A stretch of 64,000 nt of DNA, taken from contig NZ_FNFU01000005.1 of assembly GCF_900101115.1 (NCBI RefSeq), positions 1 to 64,000 on the forward strand, given 5' to 3'. Origin of the DNA: Cryobacterium psychrotolerans. Its GTDB lineage: Bacteria; Actinomycetota; Actinomycetes; Actinomycetales; Microbacteriaceae. The notes under the pieces were generated by a model that worked only from the letters and a program-made list of their open reading frames with translations, made no database searches and had not been told where the DNA came from. The position numbers were made by a program, and so were the translations under genes. Below, piece by piece: positions 1 to 8,905 of this stretch. How positions within the stretch are numbered: the stretch's first letter is position 1; every line of letters starts with the position of its first letter.

Positions 1-1382
1 AGGGTGCGGAACTTGTTCACGTACTCCGCACGACCGAACGGACGGGCGCCCAGCGGATGCGCATCCGCGACCGCGATCTCGTCGGTGATGGTCTCGCCGG
101 TGCTGAGCGTGATGACGACGCGGCCGCCGAAGGCCTTCTCGCTGACATCGAGCGAGTGGTACCGGCGGGTCCACTCGGGGTCTTCGACCGTGGTCACGCT
201 GTGCCAGAGGGCGACGGTGTCGGCCCGGCCGGCGCGCTCGGGCGAGTAGGAGTCGACGTGGTGCCAGCTGCCGTCCTGCAGGGCGACCGTGAAGATATAC
301 GGGATCGAGTGGTCGAGCGTCTCCCGGCTCGCGGTCGGGTCGTACTTCTGCGGGTCGTTCGCGCCGGACCCGATCACGAAGTGCGTGTGATGGCTGGTGT
401 GGATGACCACCGACGCGATCGCGCCGGGGGCGGCCAGCTCCGGGTGCTGGTTGTGCAGCTTCCGGGCGAGGTCGATCCAGGCCTGCGCCTGGTACTCGGC
501 CGAGTGCTCCTTCGTGTAGCTGTCGAGGATGGCCCGCTTGGCTTCCCCGCGCTCGGGCAGCGGCACGCTGTACGCGGCATCCGCACCGTCGAGCAGCCAG
601 GCGATCACGCCGTCCTCGCCCTCATAGATCGGGGTGGGGCTGGTCTCTCCGCGCACGGCCCGGTCGACGGCTTCGACCGCCAGCTTGCCGGCGAACGCCG
701 GGGCATGCGCCTTCCAGCTGGAGATCTCGCCCTTCCGCGACTGCCGGGTGGCCGTCGTCGTGTGCAGCGCCTGGCCGACGGCCTGGAAGATGGTCTCGGC
801 GTCGAGACCGAGCAGCGAACCGATGCCCGCGGCGGCCGACGGGCCGAGGTGGGCGACGTGGTCGATCTTGTGCTCGTGCAGGCTGATCGCCTTGACCAGG
901 TCGATCTGGATCTCGTACCCGGTGGCGATCCCGCGCACGAGGTCGCGCCCGGTCAGCCCCCGCGACGCGGCGAGGTGCTGCGCCACGGCGGTGATCGGCG
1001 GGATGTTGTCGCCGGGGTGGGAGTACTCGGCCGAGAGAAACGTGTCGTGGTAGTCGAGCTCGCGCACGGCCACACCGTTGGCCCAGGCCGCCCATTCCGG
1101 GGAGACCCGGATGGCGGCATCCGTGCCGAAGGTGTTGGCTCCGTCGCCGCCGATGGACCGCGGGTGGGAGAGCGCCTGCGACCGGGCGGACACGACCGGA
1201 CGCCGCGTGAGCGACGCCGCGGCCACGGAGGCGTTGTCGATCACCCGGTTGATCACCATCTCGGTGACCTCCGGGGTCACCTCTACCGGATCGGTTGCCA
1301 CCTCGGCGATCTTCCAGGCAAGCTGGTCGCGGCGGGCAAGGTTCTCGTCGCTTCTGTGGACGCGCACATCATGGAGCTTCAC
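1..1382 (-). CDS. prpD: MmgE/PrpD family protein, probable 2-methylcitrate dehydratase (3' end beyond window)
   Basis: The frame runs leftward off the window edge, so about 460 N-terminal codons are visible and the C-terminus is missing. The protein resembles PrpD, which dehydrates 2-methylcitrate to 2-methylaconitate in propionate catabolism. It opens with the HRSDENLAR...[11 protein letters not shown] block typical of the family, and carries [19 protein letters not shown] near residues 108-126, the family's conserved Asp/His region. I chose the GTG at 1382 because it gives the usual N-terminus (MKLHDVRVH). No prpB or prpC is visible; they could lie to the left. The family assignment is firm, but the exact substrate is inferred. 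Confidence 0.88.
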   Translation of the reverse strand, partial: MKLHDVRVHRSDENLARRDQLAWKIAEVATDPVEVTPEVTEMVINRVIDNASVAAASLTRRPVVSARSQALSHPRSIGGDGANTFGTDAAIRVSPEWAAWANGVAVRELDYHDTFLSAEYSHPGDNIPPITAVAQHLAASRGLTGRDLVRGIATGYEIQIDLVKAISLHEHKIDHVAHLGPSAAAGIGSLLGLDAETIFQAVGQALHTTTATRQSRKGEISSWKAHAPAFAGKLAVEAVDRAVRGETSPTPIYEGEDGVIAWLLDGADAAYSVPLPERGEAKRAILDSYTKEHSAEYQAQAWIDLARKLHNQHPELAAPGAIASVVIHTSHHTHFVIGSGANDPQKYDPTASRETLDHSIPYIFTVALQDGSWHHVDSYSPERAGRADTVALWHSVTTVEDPEWTRRYHSLDVSEKAFGGRVVITLSTGETITDEIAVADAHPLGARPFGRAEYVNKFRT

Positions 1383-1444
1383 AGGGGAAAACCTACCGGC
1401 TGCGGCTGTGAGTTGCGAAAGCGTCCGGCGGCGGCGCACTGGAT

Positions 1445-1450
1445 TAGCAT
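1445..1450 (+). promoter_or_regulatory. -10 box for a probable leaderless LysE transcript
   Basis: TAGCAT lies exactly 6 nt before the ATG at 1457, leaving no room for a ribosome binding site. Transcription would start at or next to the start codon. No clear -35 is seen. Confidence 0.5.
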
Positions 1451-1456
1451 CGAAAC

Positions 1457-2095
1457 ATGGTCCCCCTGCCCAACCTGCTGACGTTCATGCTGGCCTCCGT
1501 CGCCCTGATCGCGCTGCCCGGCCCGTCGGTGCTTTTCGTCATCGGCCGCTCGCTCGCCCTCGGCCGGGTGGGCGGCTTCCTGAGCGTGCTCGGCAACGCG
1601 ATCGGAATGGCGCCGGTGATCGCCGCGGTCGCCCTCGGGCTGGGCGCGCTCGTCACCAACTCGATCGTGTTGTTCACGATCATCAAGTTCGTCGGCGCGG
1701 GCTACATCGTCTTCCTGGGCGTCCAGGCCATCCGGCACCGGCGCACGGCCACCGCCGATATCGGGGTGAGCATGCGGGCGAAGTCCCGCTGGCGCCTGGT
1801 GAGCGAGGGGTTCGTCGTGGGACTGAGCAACCCGAAGTCGATCGTCTTCTTCGTGGCGGTGCTGCCGCAGTTCGTCGACTACCGGGCCGGGGCCGTGCCG
1901 CTGCAGATGGCGACCCTCGGCCTGGTCTTCCTCGTGCTCGCGCTGCTCGGTGACAGCGTGTGGGCACTGGCCGCCGGCTCGGCGCGGGACTGGTTCGCCA
2001 GCTCGCCCAAGCGGATGGAGCACCTCGCGATGACCGGCGGCGTCATGATGATCGGTCTGGGCGGCGTGCTGGCCGCCGCGGGCGCGAAGGCGTAG
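1457..2095 (+). CDS. LysE/RhtB family amino-acid exporter
   Basis: This 212-residue membrane protein has the length and layout of LysE/RhtB exporters, with about six hydrophobic segments. The N-terminal motif [18 protein letters not shown] (around residues 17-34) is the family's hallmark first-helix and loop signature. [18 protein letters not shown] near residue 120 is the second conserved block. Such proteins export amino acids or derivatives by proton antiport. The gene is divergent from prpD, and the 74-bp gap holds its -10 box. The substrate cannot be told from sequence. Confidence 0.9.
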   Translation: MVPLPNLLTFMLASVALIALPGPSVLFVIGRSLALGRVGGFLSVLGNAIGMAPVIAAVALGLGALVTNSIVLFTIIKFVGAGYIVFLGVQAIRHRRTATADIGVSMRAKSRWRLVSEGFVVGLSNPKSIVFFVAVLPQFVDYRAGAVPLQMATLGLVFLVLALLGDSVWALAAGSARDWFASSPKRMEHLAMTGGVMMIGLGGVLAAAGAKA

Positions 2096-2120
2096 CCGGC
2101 CCGTGCGCGGCCGGGCCGGC

Positions 2121-3179
2121 TCAGGCCTGGGCGGCGGCCATCAGGGGCCGGGCGGGGGCGACCTTGCGCACGAAGGCGCCCAGCTGGCGGTAGACCTCCT
2201 GCGATTCCGGGTGCTTCGCATCCTGCTGCCAGGTGTGGTGCGTGTTGGCGCGCTTGCGGTCGTAGATGAGCGTGTCGACCTGGATCGACCGGCGCCGCAG
2301 TGCCGCGATGAAGTTGAGGTTCGCCCGGTAGAAGTAGTCCCGTTCCGAGGTGGTCACGAACACCGGCGGGAAGCCGCTGTCGAGCCACTCGATCGGCGAC
2401 ATGAAGCGGGCGGCGGCGCGGAGCGCGAGCCCGCGGCCGCGCTCGGGCAGCAGCATCTTCAGGAAGTTCAGGCTCAGCACGAACCCGCGCTCGAACATCA
2501 CCGAGAAGTCGGCGATGCTGCAGTGCTGCACGAGTCCGCGGAGGTTCTCCGGGGCGACGTGGGGCTCGATCCCGTAGTAGGCGGCCAGCTCCGGTTCGTA
2601 CGCGGATGCGGCGAGGAGCGCGGCGATGTGGCCGCCGGCGGAGTCGCCGCCGAGCACGATCCGGGCCGGGTCGCCCCCGAAGTCGGCGATGTTCTGCGCC
2701 ACCCAGTCGAGCACCGCGTTACCGTCTTCGAGCATGTGCTTGAGCTGGAAGCGGGTGGCCATCCGGTAGTTCGCGTTGACGACGATCATGCCGTCCGCGG
2801 CCTGGCTGGCTGCGTACTTGGTCAGCGGAGCCTTGTCGCCGGAGGTCCAGCCGCCGCCGTGGAAGTAGATGTAGACCGGGAGGGGACGGTCCGCGTCGTG
2901 GGGGACCATGACGTCGAGGCGGTGCTCGCGGAGGCCGTCGCCGTCGTAGTCGATGTCGAAGGTGTAGTCGACGGTGTCGATCGGTTCGGCGTTGAACTTG
3001 TGCAGCTCGCCGGGGAGGATCCGGTGCATGATGGCCCGCCACATCCAGACCGGAACGCGGGCCAGCGCCGTTTCCTTGTGGGCCTTGCGCTTCTGCGGCC
3101 GGGGGGCGGTCACGGCCACGGTGTTGCGGGGAAGGGCGGTGTTGCGGGGAAGTGTGGTGTTGCGGGAAAGGGCGGTCAT
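2121..3179 (-). CDS. alpha/beta hydrolase, hormone-sensitive-lipase-type esterase
   Basis: The 352-residue protein carries the oxyanion motif HGGGW at residues 107-111 and the nucleophile elbow GDSAGG at 178-183 (Ser180), the hallmarks of HSL/family IV carboxylesterases. An acidic residue in TTSERDY and a histidine in NTHHTW fit the rest of the triad. It probably hydrolyses short acyl esters in the cytoplasm; no signal peptide is visible. The first 20 or so residues are low-complexity (RNTTLPRNTALPRNT), encoded by an 18-bp triplicated repeat, so the true start could be further in. It converges with the LysE gene. Confidence 0.85.
   Translation of the reverse strand: MTALSRNTTLPRNTALPRNTVAVTAPRPQKRKAHKETALARVPVWMWRAIMHRILPGELHKFNAEPIDTVDYTFDIDYDGDGLREHRLDVMVPHDADRPLPVYIYFHGGGWTSGDKAPLTKYAASQAADGMIVVNANYRMATRFQLKHMLEDGNAVLDWVAQNIADFGGDPARIVLGGDSAGGHIAALLAASAYEPELAAYYGIEPHVAPENLRGLVQHCSIADFSVMFERGFVLSLNFLKMLLPERGRGLALRAAARFMSPIEWLDSGFPPVFVTTSERDYFYRANLNFIAALRRRSIQVDTLIYDRKRANTHHTWQQDAKHPESQEVYRQLGAFVRKVAPARPLMAAAQA
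3121..3174. repeat. three tandem copies of an 18-bp unit
   Basis: The unit gtgttgcggggaagggcg occurs at 3121-3138, 3139-3156 (two changes) and 3157-3174 (one change). On the minus strand it encodes repeated RNTxLP at the start of the esterase gene. Confidence 0.9.
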
Positions 3180-3249
3180 GCGGCGGAGCTGCGGTTCTTT
3201 ATCACAGAATCACTGTAAACAATGCATCCGTGAGCAAGCTGGGAGCAGC

Positions 3250-3774
3250 TCAGGCCGGGCGCGCTGCGGAGGCGGCTCCCCCGTGCACACCGATGACCTG
3301 CAGCAGGGCGCGCGCGAGCGTATGGTCCCGCAGCGCCGCGCCCAGCTCGGCCGGCGTCGCACCCGGGGCCAGGCCGAGCTCGGCGACGTTGACGGCGTGC
3401 ACGGCGAACTGGTAGCGGTGCGGTCCGGTGCCCGCCGGCGGCCCCGCGCCGAAGAAGGCCCGCTGCCCCGCGTCATTGGACAGGGTGCTCGCGCCGCCGG
3501 GCAGCCGGCCGCCCGCCGCGCCGGCACCGGCCCCGAGGGAGGTGACGGACGCCGGGAGGTCGGCGACGGCCCAGTGCCAGAACCCGGGACGGGCGGCATC
3601 CGGATCGAAGACGGTCACGGCGAAGCTCCTGGTCTCCGGCGGGAAACCCGACCAGGACAGCTGTGGGGATACGTTGGCACCCCCGGCACTGAGGTTGTAC
3701 TGGGCGGTTCCGAGCGGGCCCCCGTCGGTCAGGTCGGCGCTCGACAGGGTGAACTGCGGGTCTGTCGTGGTCAT
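3250..3774 (-). CDS. YbhB/YbcL family PEBP-like protein
   Basis: This 174-residue protein matches bacterial phosphatidylethanolamine-binding-protein homologues (YbhB/YbcL, Raf-kinase-inhibitor-like). Visible family blocks are [11 protein letters not shown] (near residue 32), [11 protein letters not shown] with the DPDA anion-pocket motif, [10 protein letters not shown], and a late [10 protein letters not shown]. Length is normal for the family. No signal peptide is seen, so it is probably cytoplasmic. The physiological ligand in bacteria is unknown. It is divergent from trhO. Confidence 0.88.
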   Translation of the reverse strand: MTTTDPQFTLSSADLTDGGPLGTAQYNLSAGGANVSPQLSWSGFPPETRSFAVTVFDPDAARPGFWHWAVADLPASVTSLGAGAGAAGGRLPGGASTLSNDAGQRAFFGAGPPAGTGPHRYQFAVHAVNVAELGLAPGATPAELGAALRDHTLARALLQVIGVHGGAASAARPA

Positions 3775-3857
3775 GCCGGCAGCCTAGGCCCGCGTGGCCA
3801 CTCCGCGAAGTGCTCGGCGGCCGCTCATCGTGCCTGCTCACTCGCAGGCGCGACGCG

Positions 3858-3863
3858 TAAAAT
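3858..3863 (+). promoter_or_regulatory. -10 box for a probable leaderless trhO transcript
   Basis: TAAAAT lies 6 nt before the GTG start at 3870. This placement supports the GTG start and a leaderless mRNA. Confidence 0.55.
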
Positions 3864-3869
3864 GAGGCG

Positions 3870-4799
3870 GTGGCCATCCCGAAGATCCTCCTCTACTACG
3901 TTTTCACCCCGCTGGCCGACCCGGAAGCCGTTCGCCTCTGGCAGCGCGACCTCTGCGATTCGCTCGGCATCCGCGGCCGCATCCTCATCTCCCGGGACGG
4001 GCTCAACGGCACGGTGGGCGGCGACCTCAAGGCCCTCAAGCGCTACGTGCGCAAGACCCGCGACTACCCGGCGTTCAAGCAGATCGACTTCAAGTGGAGC
4101 GAGGGCACGGCGCTGGACGCCGACGGGCAGAGCCTCGACTTCCCCCGGCTGGTCGTCAAGGTGCGCGAGGAGATCGTGAGCTTCGGCGCACCGGGCGAAC
4201 TGAGCGTGGATGCCGGCGGTGTGGTGGGCGGCGGCCGAAAGCTCGCCCCGGCGGAGCTGCACCAGCTGGTCGCCGAACGCGGCGACGACGTGGTGTTCTT
4301 CGACGGGCGCAACGCCTTCGAGGCCGAGATCGGCCGGTTCGCCGGCGCGGTGGTTCCGGATGTCGCCAACACCCGCGAATTCGTGGCCGAACTCGACAGC
4401 GGCAAGTACGACCACCTCAAGGGCAGGCCCGTCGTGACCTACTGCACCGGCGGCATCCGCTGCGAGGTGCTGAGCTCTCTGATGGCCTCGCGCGGCTTCG
4501 GCGAGGTCTACCAGCTCGACGGCGGCATCGTGCGCTACGGCGAGGCGTTCGGCGACGACGGCCTCTGGAACGGCTCGCTCTACGTCTTCGACCAGCGCAT
4601 GTCGGTCGACTTCAGCGACCACACGAGCGTGATCGGCCACTGCGCGGCCTGCGGCGAGCCGACGAAGAACATGCTCAACTGCCTGGATCTGTCCTGCCGG
4701 GAGCAGCTCGTGGTCTGCCCGGGCTGCGTGGCCGAGGCCGCGCCGGCCTGCGCCGCGCACGCAACGTCCCTCTCCTCCCCCAGCTCAATCGCAGGGTGA
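3870..4799 (+). CDS. trhO: tRNA uridine(34) hydroxylase, rhodanese-domain protein (YceA/TrhO)
   Basis: TrhO makes 5-hydroxyuridine at tRNA position 34 in an oxygen-dependent step. The 309-residue protein has the family's N-terminal acylphosphatase-like domain ([14 protein letters not shown] near residue 30). A rhodanese domain follows with the catalytic loop CTGGIRCE starting at Cys192. The C-terminal tail has paired cysteines ([24 protein letters not shown]) like other family members. The GTG start is supported by a -10 box 6 nt upstream. Family identity is strong; the enzymatic role rests on work in other bacteria. Confidence 0.92.
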   Translation: MAIPKILLYYVFTPLADPEAVRLWQRDLCDSLGIRGRILISRDGLNGTVGGDLKALKRYVRKTRDYPAFKQIDFKWSEGTALDADGQSLDFPRLVVKVREEIVSFGAPGELSVDAGGVVGGGRKLAPAELHQLVAERGDDVVFFDGRNAFEAEIGRFAGAVVPDVANTREFVAELDSGKYDHLKGRPVVTYCTGGIRCEVLSSLMASRGFGEVYQLDGGIVRYGEAFGDDGLWNGSLYVFDQRMSVDFSDHTSVIGHCAACGEPTKNMLNCLDLSCREQLVVCPGCVAEAAPACAAHATSLSSPSSIAG

Positions 4800-4846
4800 G
4801 TCGCGGCCCTTCGTTCGCGTCGCGAAGGTACTTTGTCCGCAACTCA
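4798..4846. repeat. intergenic inverted repeat, family A, degenerate copy (A1)
   Basis: The right arm cgaaggtactttgtccgc followed by aactc (about 4822-4846) matches the other family A copies. The left arm keeps only gagtcgcgg and cccttcg and has lost the central acaaagta. It lies between trhO and the next gene. Confidence 0.65.
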
Positions 4847-4894
4847 CGGGGCGGGCCGGGACCCGCGCGGGCGGGGCTGTGATGTGATGCTGGG

Positions 4895-6121
4895 GTGACC
4901 TACGACGTCGAAGCCCTGCGCTCCCACTTTCCCTCCCTCGCCACGGGCCTGGCCCATTTCGACGGCCCCGGCGGCACGCAGACCCCGCTGCAGGTCGGCC
5001 AGGCGATTGCCAGGGCGCTCACCGGGCCGCTGTCCAACCGCGGCAGGGCCAGCCTGCCGGAGCGGAACGCGGATGACGCGGTCACCGGATTCCGCCAGGC
5101 GATGGCCGATCTGCTCGGCGCCGACCCGGGCGGCATCGTCTACGGACGCAGCGCCACGCAGCTGACTTATGACTTCTCCCGGGCGCTGTCGGCCGGCTGG
5201 GCCGTCGGCGACGAGGTCGTCGTCACCCGCCTCGACCACGATTCGAACATCCGGCCGTGGGTGCAGGCAGCCGAGCGGGCGGGGGCCGTGGTGCGCTGGG
5301 TGGACTTCGATCCGGAGACCGGGGAGCTTCCGGCCGCCGCAGTGGCCTCGGTGCTCAGCGAGCGCACACGCCTGGTCGCCGTCACCGCCGCATCCAACCT
5401 GATCGGCACGCGGCCTCCGATCGCCGAGATCGCCGCGGTCGTGCACGCAGCGGGGGCGCTGCTCTACGTGGACGGCGTTCATTACGCGGCGCACGCCTCC
5501 GTCGATCTGGGCGCCCTCGGCGCGGACTTCTTCGTCTGTTCGCCGTACAAGTTCCTCGGCCCGCACTGCGGTGTGCTCACCGCTGCGCCCGAACTGCTCG
5601 AGACGATCCACCCCGACAAGCTGCTCCCGTCGAGCAATCAGGTGCCCGAGCGGTTCGAGCTGGGAACGCTGCCCTACGAGCTGATGGCGGGCGCGACGGC
5701 CGCCGTCGACTTCCTCGCCGGGCCGGGAGCCGGCGCGACCGGAGCGGGGAGCCGGCGCGAACGCCTCGTGGCGTCGTCTATAGCCCTGGCGGAATATGAG
5801 GACGGGCTCCGGGCCGAGCTCGAACGAGGGCTGGCCGCGCTCCCGGGCGCGACCGTGCACTCGCGCGCCGCGGAACGCACGCCCACCCTGCTCGTCACCT
5901 TCGCGGACCGGGTAGCCGCGGACGCCTCGCGGTTCCTGGCCGACCGCGGCATCCTCGCCCCGGCCGGCTCGTTCTACGCCCTCGAGGCCTCCCGCCACCT
6001 CGGGCTCGGCGAAGCGGGAGGCTTGCGGATCGGCCTCGCCCCGTACAACACGGAAGGCGAGGTGTCGCGCCTCCTCGCGGCCCTCGGGGATTTCGCGCTG
6101 ACCAGCCTGCCCTCCCGGTGA
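4895..6121 (+). CDS. class V aminotransferase / cysteine desulfurase-like PLP enzyme
   Basis: The 408-residue protein has the class V aminotransferase fold seen in the cysteine desulfurase-like (VC1184-type) subgroup. The PLP lysine is in SPYKFLGPHCGVL (Lys219). The preceding block ALLYVDGVHYAAHASVDL holds the Asp and His that bind the cofactor. FDGPGGTQTP near residue 25 is the usual N-terminal block. No SufE, IscU or SufBCD partner lies nearby, so a general Fe-S role is not indicated. The true substrate is unknown. The GTG at 4895 is taken as the start. Confidence 0.82.
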   Translation: MTYDVEALRSHFPSLATGLAHFDGPGGTQTPLQVGQAIARALTGPLSNRGRASLPERNADDAVTGFRQAMADLLGADPGGIVYGRSATQLTYDFSRALSAGWAVGDEVVVTRLDHDSNIRPWVQAAERAGAVVRWVDFDPETGELPAAAVASVLSERTRLVAVTAASNLIGTRPPIAEIAAVVHAAGALLYVDGVHYAAHASVDLGALGADFFVCSPYKFLGPHCGVLTAAPELLETIHPDKLLPSSNQVPERFELGTLPYELMAGATAAVDFLAGPGAGATGAGSRRERLVASSIALAEYEDGLRAELERGLAALPGATVHSRAAERTPTLLVTFADRVAADASRFLADRGILAPAGSFYALEASRHLGLGEAGGLRIGLAPYNTEGEVSRLLAALGDFALTSLPSR

Positions 6122-6169
6122 TCACGGGCCGCCCGGCCTAATCTGGGGAGAGACAAAAGGAGAACCCGG

Positions 6170-7069
6170 ATGCCCGTCGGTGCCGTGATCGAGTTCAGCA
6201 ACATCACGAAGACGTTCGGCCCCGTCACGGCCGTGAACGACCTGTCGTTCACTGTGCAGCCGGGGCTGGTCACGGGCTTCCTCGGCCCCAATGGGGCCGG
6301 AAAGACCACGACGCTGCGGATCCTCCTCGGCCTGGTCGCCTCCACGCAGGGCACGGCGACCTTCGGCGGCATCCGCTACCGCGACCTGCCGAAACCGCTG
6401 GAGACGGTGGGAGCGGCGCTCGAGGCGGCCAGTTTCCATCCCGGCCGCACGGCGCGGAACCACCTCCGCGTGTACGCGATCGCCGCCGGGCTCCCCTCGG
6501 AGCGGGTGATGGCCGTGCTCGAAAAGGTCGGCCTCGCGGAGTTCGCCGACCGCCGCGTCGGCGGGTTCTCCCTGGGCATGCGCCAGCGCCTCGGCCTCGC
6601 GTTCACCCTGCTCGGCGAACCCGGCGTGCTCGTGCTCGACGAACCGATCAACGGCCTCGACCCCGAGGGCATCAAATGGATCCGCGGGTTCCTCCGCGAC
6701 ATGGCCGCCGAGGGCCGCACGGTCCTGGTCAGCTCCCACCTGCTCTCCGAGGTGCAGCAGAGCGTCGACGAGGTCGTCATCATCGCCAGGGGCTCGCTCG
6801 TGCACCGCGGGCCGCTGTCCAGCCTGGACGCGCACGCCACGCCTCACATCGTCGTCGACTCGCCCGACCGGGAAGCCCTCGCGGCCGCGCTCCGCGCCGC
6901 GGACGTGCCTTTCACGACCGGGCGAAGCGGCCTGGTCGCCGTGGCGGACGACCCGGCTCGGATCGGCCACATCGCATTCTCGGCCGGCGTCGAACTCAGC
7001 GCGCTTCACCGGCGGAAGTCGGGGCTCGAAGAGTCCTTCCTCGCCCTCGTCAACGGAGCGGACTCGTAA
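6170..7069 (+). CDS. ABC transporter ATP-binding protein
   Basis: This is a 299-residue ABC ATPase of the drug/lipid exporter (ABC-2) type. Walker A is GPNGAGKTT (around residues 40-48), the signature is FSLGMRQRL, Walker B is VLVLDEPINGLDP, and the H-loop is in LVSSHLLSEVQ. The RBS aaaaggag lies 8 nt before the ATG, supporting this start. The stop codon overlaps the permease ATG by one base, so the two are translationally coupled and form one exporter. Confidence 0.93.
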   Translation: MPVGAVIEFSNITKTFGPVTAVNDLSFTVQPGLVTGFLGPNGAGKTTTLRILLGLVASTQGTATFGGIRYRDLPKPLETVGAALEAASFHPGRTARNHLRVYAIAAGLPSERVMAVLEKVGLAEFADRRVGGFSLGMRQRLGLAFTLLGEPGVLVLDEPINGLDPEGIKWIRGFLRDMAAEGRTVLVSSHLLSEVQQSVDEVVIIARGSLVHRGPLSSLDAHATPHIVVDSPDREALAAALRAADVPFTTGRSGLVAVADDPARIGHIAFSAGVELSALHRRKSGLEESFLALVNGADS

Positions 7070-7911
7070 TGGCCACCTTCATCCGGTCCGTCTCGGCGGA
7101 ATTCGCCAAGCTCCTCACCACACGCATGTGGTGGGTGCTCGCGCTCGTGCTTTTCGGCTACATCGGCCTGCTCGCCGGAGGCCTCGCGGCCCTGTTCGCC
7201 GGCCTCCAGAGCGGCGCCATCGACCCGAGCGCCGCGGGCACCGGCGGCCAGGGCGCCCCGCCGCTCGGCAGCATCCCGCCACTGATCTACAGCTTCGCGT
7301 CCTCGGTCGGTTACGTGTTCCCCGTGCTCCTCGGCGCCCTGGCCACGACCAGCGAGTTCCGTCACCAGACGCTCACGCCGACCTTCCTGGCCACTCCGCG
7401 CCGGGCGGGCGTGCTCGGCGCGAAGAGCCTCACGCTGTTCGTGGTCGGCGTGGGCCTGGGCGTGGTCGCTCTGCTGGCATCCGTCGGCATCGGCGCCCTG
7501 GTGATGAACGCCTTCGGCGTCGATCCTCTGCTCGGCGACGGCGAAACCTGGACTCTCATCGGGCGCACCCTGCTCGCCATGGGGCTGTGGGCGATCATCG
7601 GCGTCGGGCTCGGCGCCCTCGTGCCCAGCCAGGTCGCCTCGATCGTGATCGTGTTGGCGTTCACCCAGTTCGTCGAGCCCCTGCTGCGGCTCGCCTCGTC
7701 CTTCCTCGACTGGACCGCGCAGATCGCGCAGTTCCTGCCGGGGGCCGCCTCCGACGCACTCGTCGGAGCCAGCATCTTCACCGGGATGAACCCCACGGCC
7801 ACGGCGGCCGTGGCCCTCGACTGGTGGCAGGGCGGGCTCGTGCTGCTGGCCTACGCCGCCTGGGCCACCGCGGGCGGGTACTTCGTGAGCTGGAAGCGCG
7901 ACGTCACCTAG
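7069..7911 (+). CDS. ABC-2 type transporter permease
   Basis: The 280-residue membrane protein starts in the TAATG overlap with the ATPase gene. It has about six hydrophobic segments, and a block TTSEFRHQTLTPTFLATPRR between helices that is typical of ABC-2 permeases (EFR/TL coupling region). With the upstream ATPase it makes a two-gene export system of unknown cargo. No regulator is adjacent. Confidence 0.88.
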   Translation: MATFIRSVSAEFAKLLTTRMWWVLALVLFGYIGLLAGGLAALFAGLQSGAIDPSAAGTGGQGAPPLGSIPPLIYSFASSVGYVFPVLLGALATTSEFRHQTLTPTFLATPRRAGVLGAKSLTLFVVGVGLGVVALLASVGIGALVMNAFGVDPLLGDGETWTLIGRTLLAMGLWAIIGVGLGALVPSQVASIVIVLAFTQFVEPLLRLASSFLDWTAQIAQFLPGAASDALVGASIFTGMNPTATAAVALDWWQGGLVLLAYAAWATAGGYFVSWKRDVT

Positions 7912-7929
7912 AACGGAGCTATCGAGCAC

Positions 7930-7986
7930 TGAGTTGCGGACAAACGACCTTCGCGGCGCTGGGGAAGGTACGTTGTCCGCATCTCA
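7930..7986. repeat. intergenic inverted repeat, family A (A2)
   Basis: The left arm (7930-7952) begins tgagttgcggacaaacgacc. The right arm (7964-7986) is its near-complement ending ttgtccgcatctca. It lies downstream of the ABC permease and just upstream of the next gene's promoter. Confidence 0.85.
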
Positions 7987-8005
7987 ACTGCAGGCGCGAC
8001 GGGTT

Positions 8006-8011
8006 TATGCT
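8006..8011 (+). promoter_or_regulatory. -10 box for a probable leaderless DUF1304 transcript
   Basis: TATGCT lies 6 nt before the ATG at 8018. It fixes the start there rather than at an upstream in-frame ATG at 7934, which would translate through the inverted repeat. Confidence 0.55.
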
Positions 8012-8017
8012 GCCCGC

Positions 8018-8413
8018 ATGGTCATCGCCGCCGCGGTCTTCGTCGCCCTCGCCGCCGTGCTGCACGGCTTCATCTTCCTGCTGGAGAGCGTCTGGTGGAC
8101 CCGGCCCTCCACCTGGCGGCGGTTCGGCCTGACCAGCCAGGCCGACGCGAACACGACCCGGCCGATGGCGTACAACCAGGGCTTCTACAACCTGTTCCTC
8201 GGCGTCGGCGCGGCGCTCGGCCTCTTCCTGTACTTCACCGGCGAGGCGGATGCCGGGGCCGTCCTCGTGCTCTTCTGCTGCGGCTCGATGGTGCTGGCGG
8301 CCATCGTGCTGCTGAGCACCGGCGGAGGGTACCTGCGGGCCGCGCTGATCCAGGGCACGCTGCCGCTGATCGGCTTCGCGCTGTTCCTGCTGGGTTCGGT
8401 CTCGACCGGCTAG
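8018..8413 (+). CDS. DUF1304-type small membrane protein
   Basis: The 131-residue protein has four predicted membrane segments. It carries the features of DUF1304 proteins: an N-terminal HGFIFLLESVWW helix and the NQGFYNLFLGVGAALGL block after the first loop. Its function is unknown. The start at 8018 is chosen because a -10 box sits 6 nt upstream and because the longer frame would include family A repeat sequence. Confidence 0.8.
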   Translation: MVIAAAVFVALAAVLHGFIFLLESVWWTRPSTWRRFGLTSQADANTTRPMAYNQGFYNLFLGVGAALGLFLYFTGEADAGAVLVLFCCGSMVLAAIVLLSTGGGYLRAALIQGTLPLIGFALFLLGSVSTG

Positions 8414-8466
8414 GTCGAGGCGGCCAGGTCGACGCGGCTGCGAGAGACGCCCTGGCGGCAGACGCC

Positions 8467-8811
8467 CTAAATCTTGAGCGAGGCGATCAGGTCGCCGGCA
8501 TGGCTGGTGGAGAGCACGACGCGGGCGAATTCTTCGTCCACGAGGTCGATCACCACGGCCTGGCGCTTGCCCTTGATCGCGAGGAAGTCCTTACCGCCGT
8601 GGAACTTCCAGGTACCCACCGCCAGGACGAGCGGCACCTCGATGCCCGGGGCACGGATGCCGCGGATCCAGATCCACGGGTCATCCGTGATGGCCACGGA
8701 CCGGATGTTCTCCCGCTGCACGACGATGTCGTCGCGCCGAAGGGAGAGGGTCCTCTCCGCAGGGGTCAGGTGGATCTCCAGCCGGTCAGGGTGCACGCGC
8801 AGGGAAGCCAT
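8467..8811 (-). CDS. conserved hypothetical protein, small beta-rich
   Basis: The 114-residue protein starts MASLRVHPDRLEIHL. It reads as alternating beta-strand segments with a GTWKFHGGKDFLAIKGKRQ loop, suggesting a small PH-like or beta-barrel fold. I do not recognise a named function. It has no membrane segment or signal peptide. It lies downstream of hemL on the same strand as the haem genes, and could be read through from them or transcribed separately. Confidence 0.7.
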   Translation of the reverse strand: MASLRVHPDRLEIHLTPAERTLSLRRDDIVVQRENIRSVAITDDPWIWIRGIRAPGIEVPLVLAVGTWKFHGGKDFLAIKGKRQAVVIDLVDEEFARVVLSTSHAGDLIASLKI

Positions 8812-8905
8812 GCCCCCCAGTCTGCCCGGTCGCCGGGGGTTTCGGCTCGTAGAAACCTCACAAAGCCGTAACGCCCGGGCCGGCGATGGACGCGCTGCCT
8901 CGTGC

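Noticed and set aside
57-1481. Long plus-strand open frame of 474 codons opposite prpD
   Set aside because: Its residues are Arg/Gly/Val-rich shadow sequence of the minus-strand prpD frame and it shows no family motif.
7934-8017. Upstream in-frame ATG for the DUF1304 gene
   Set aside because: It would translate through inverted repeat A2; the -10 box 6 nt before 8018 and the family length favour the later ATG.
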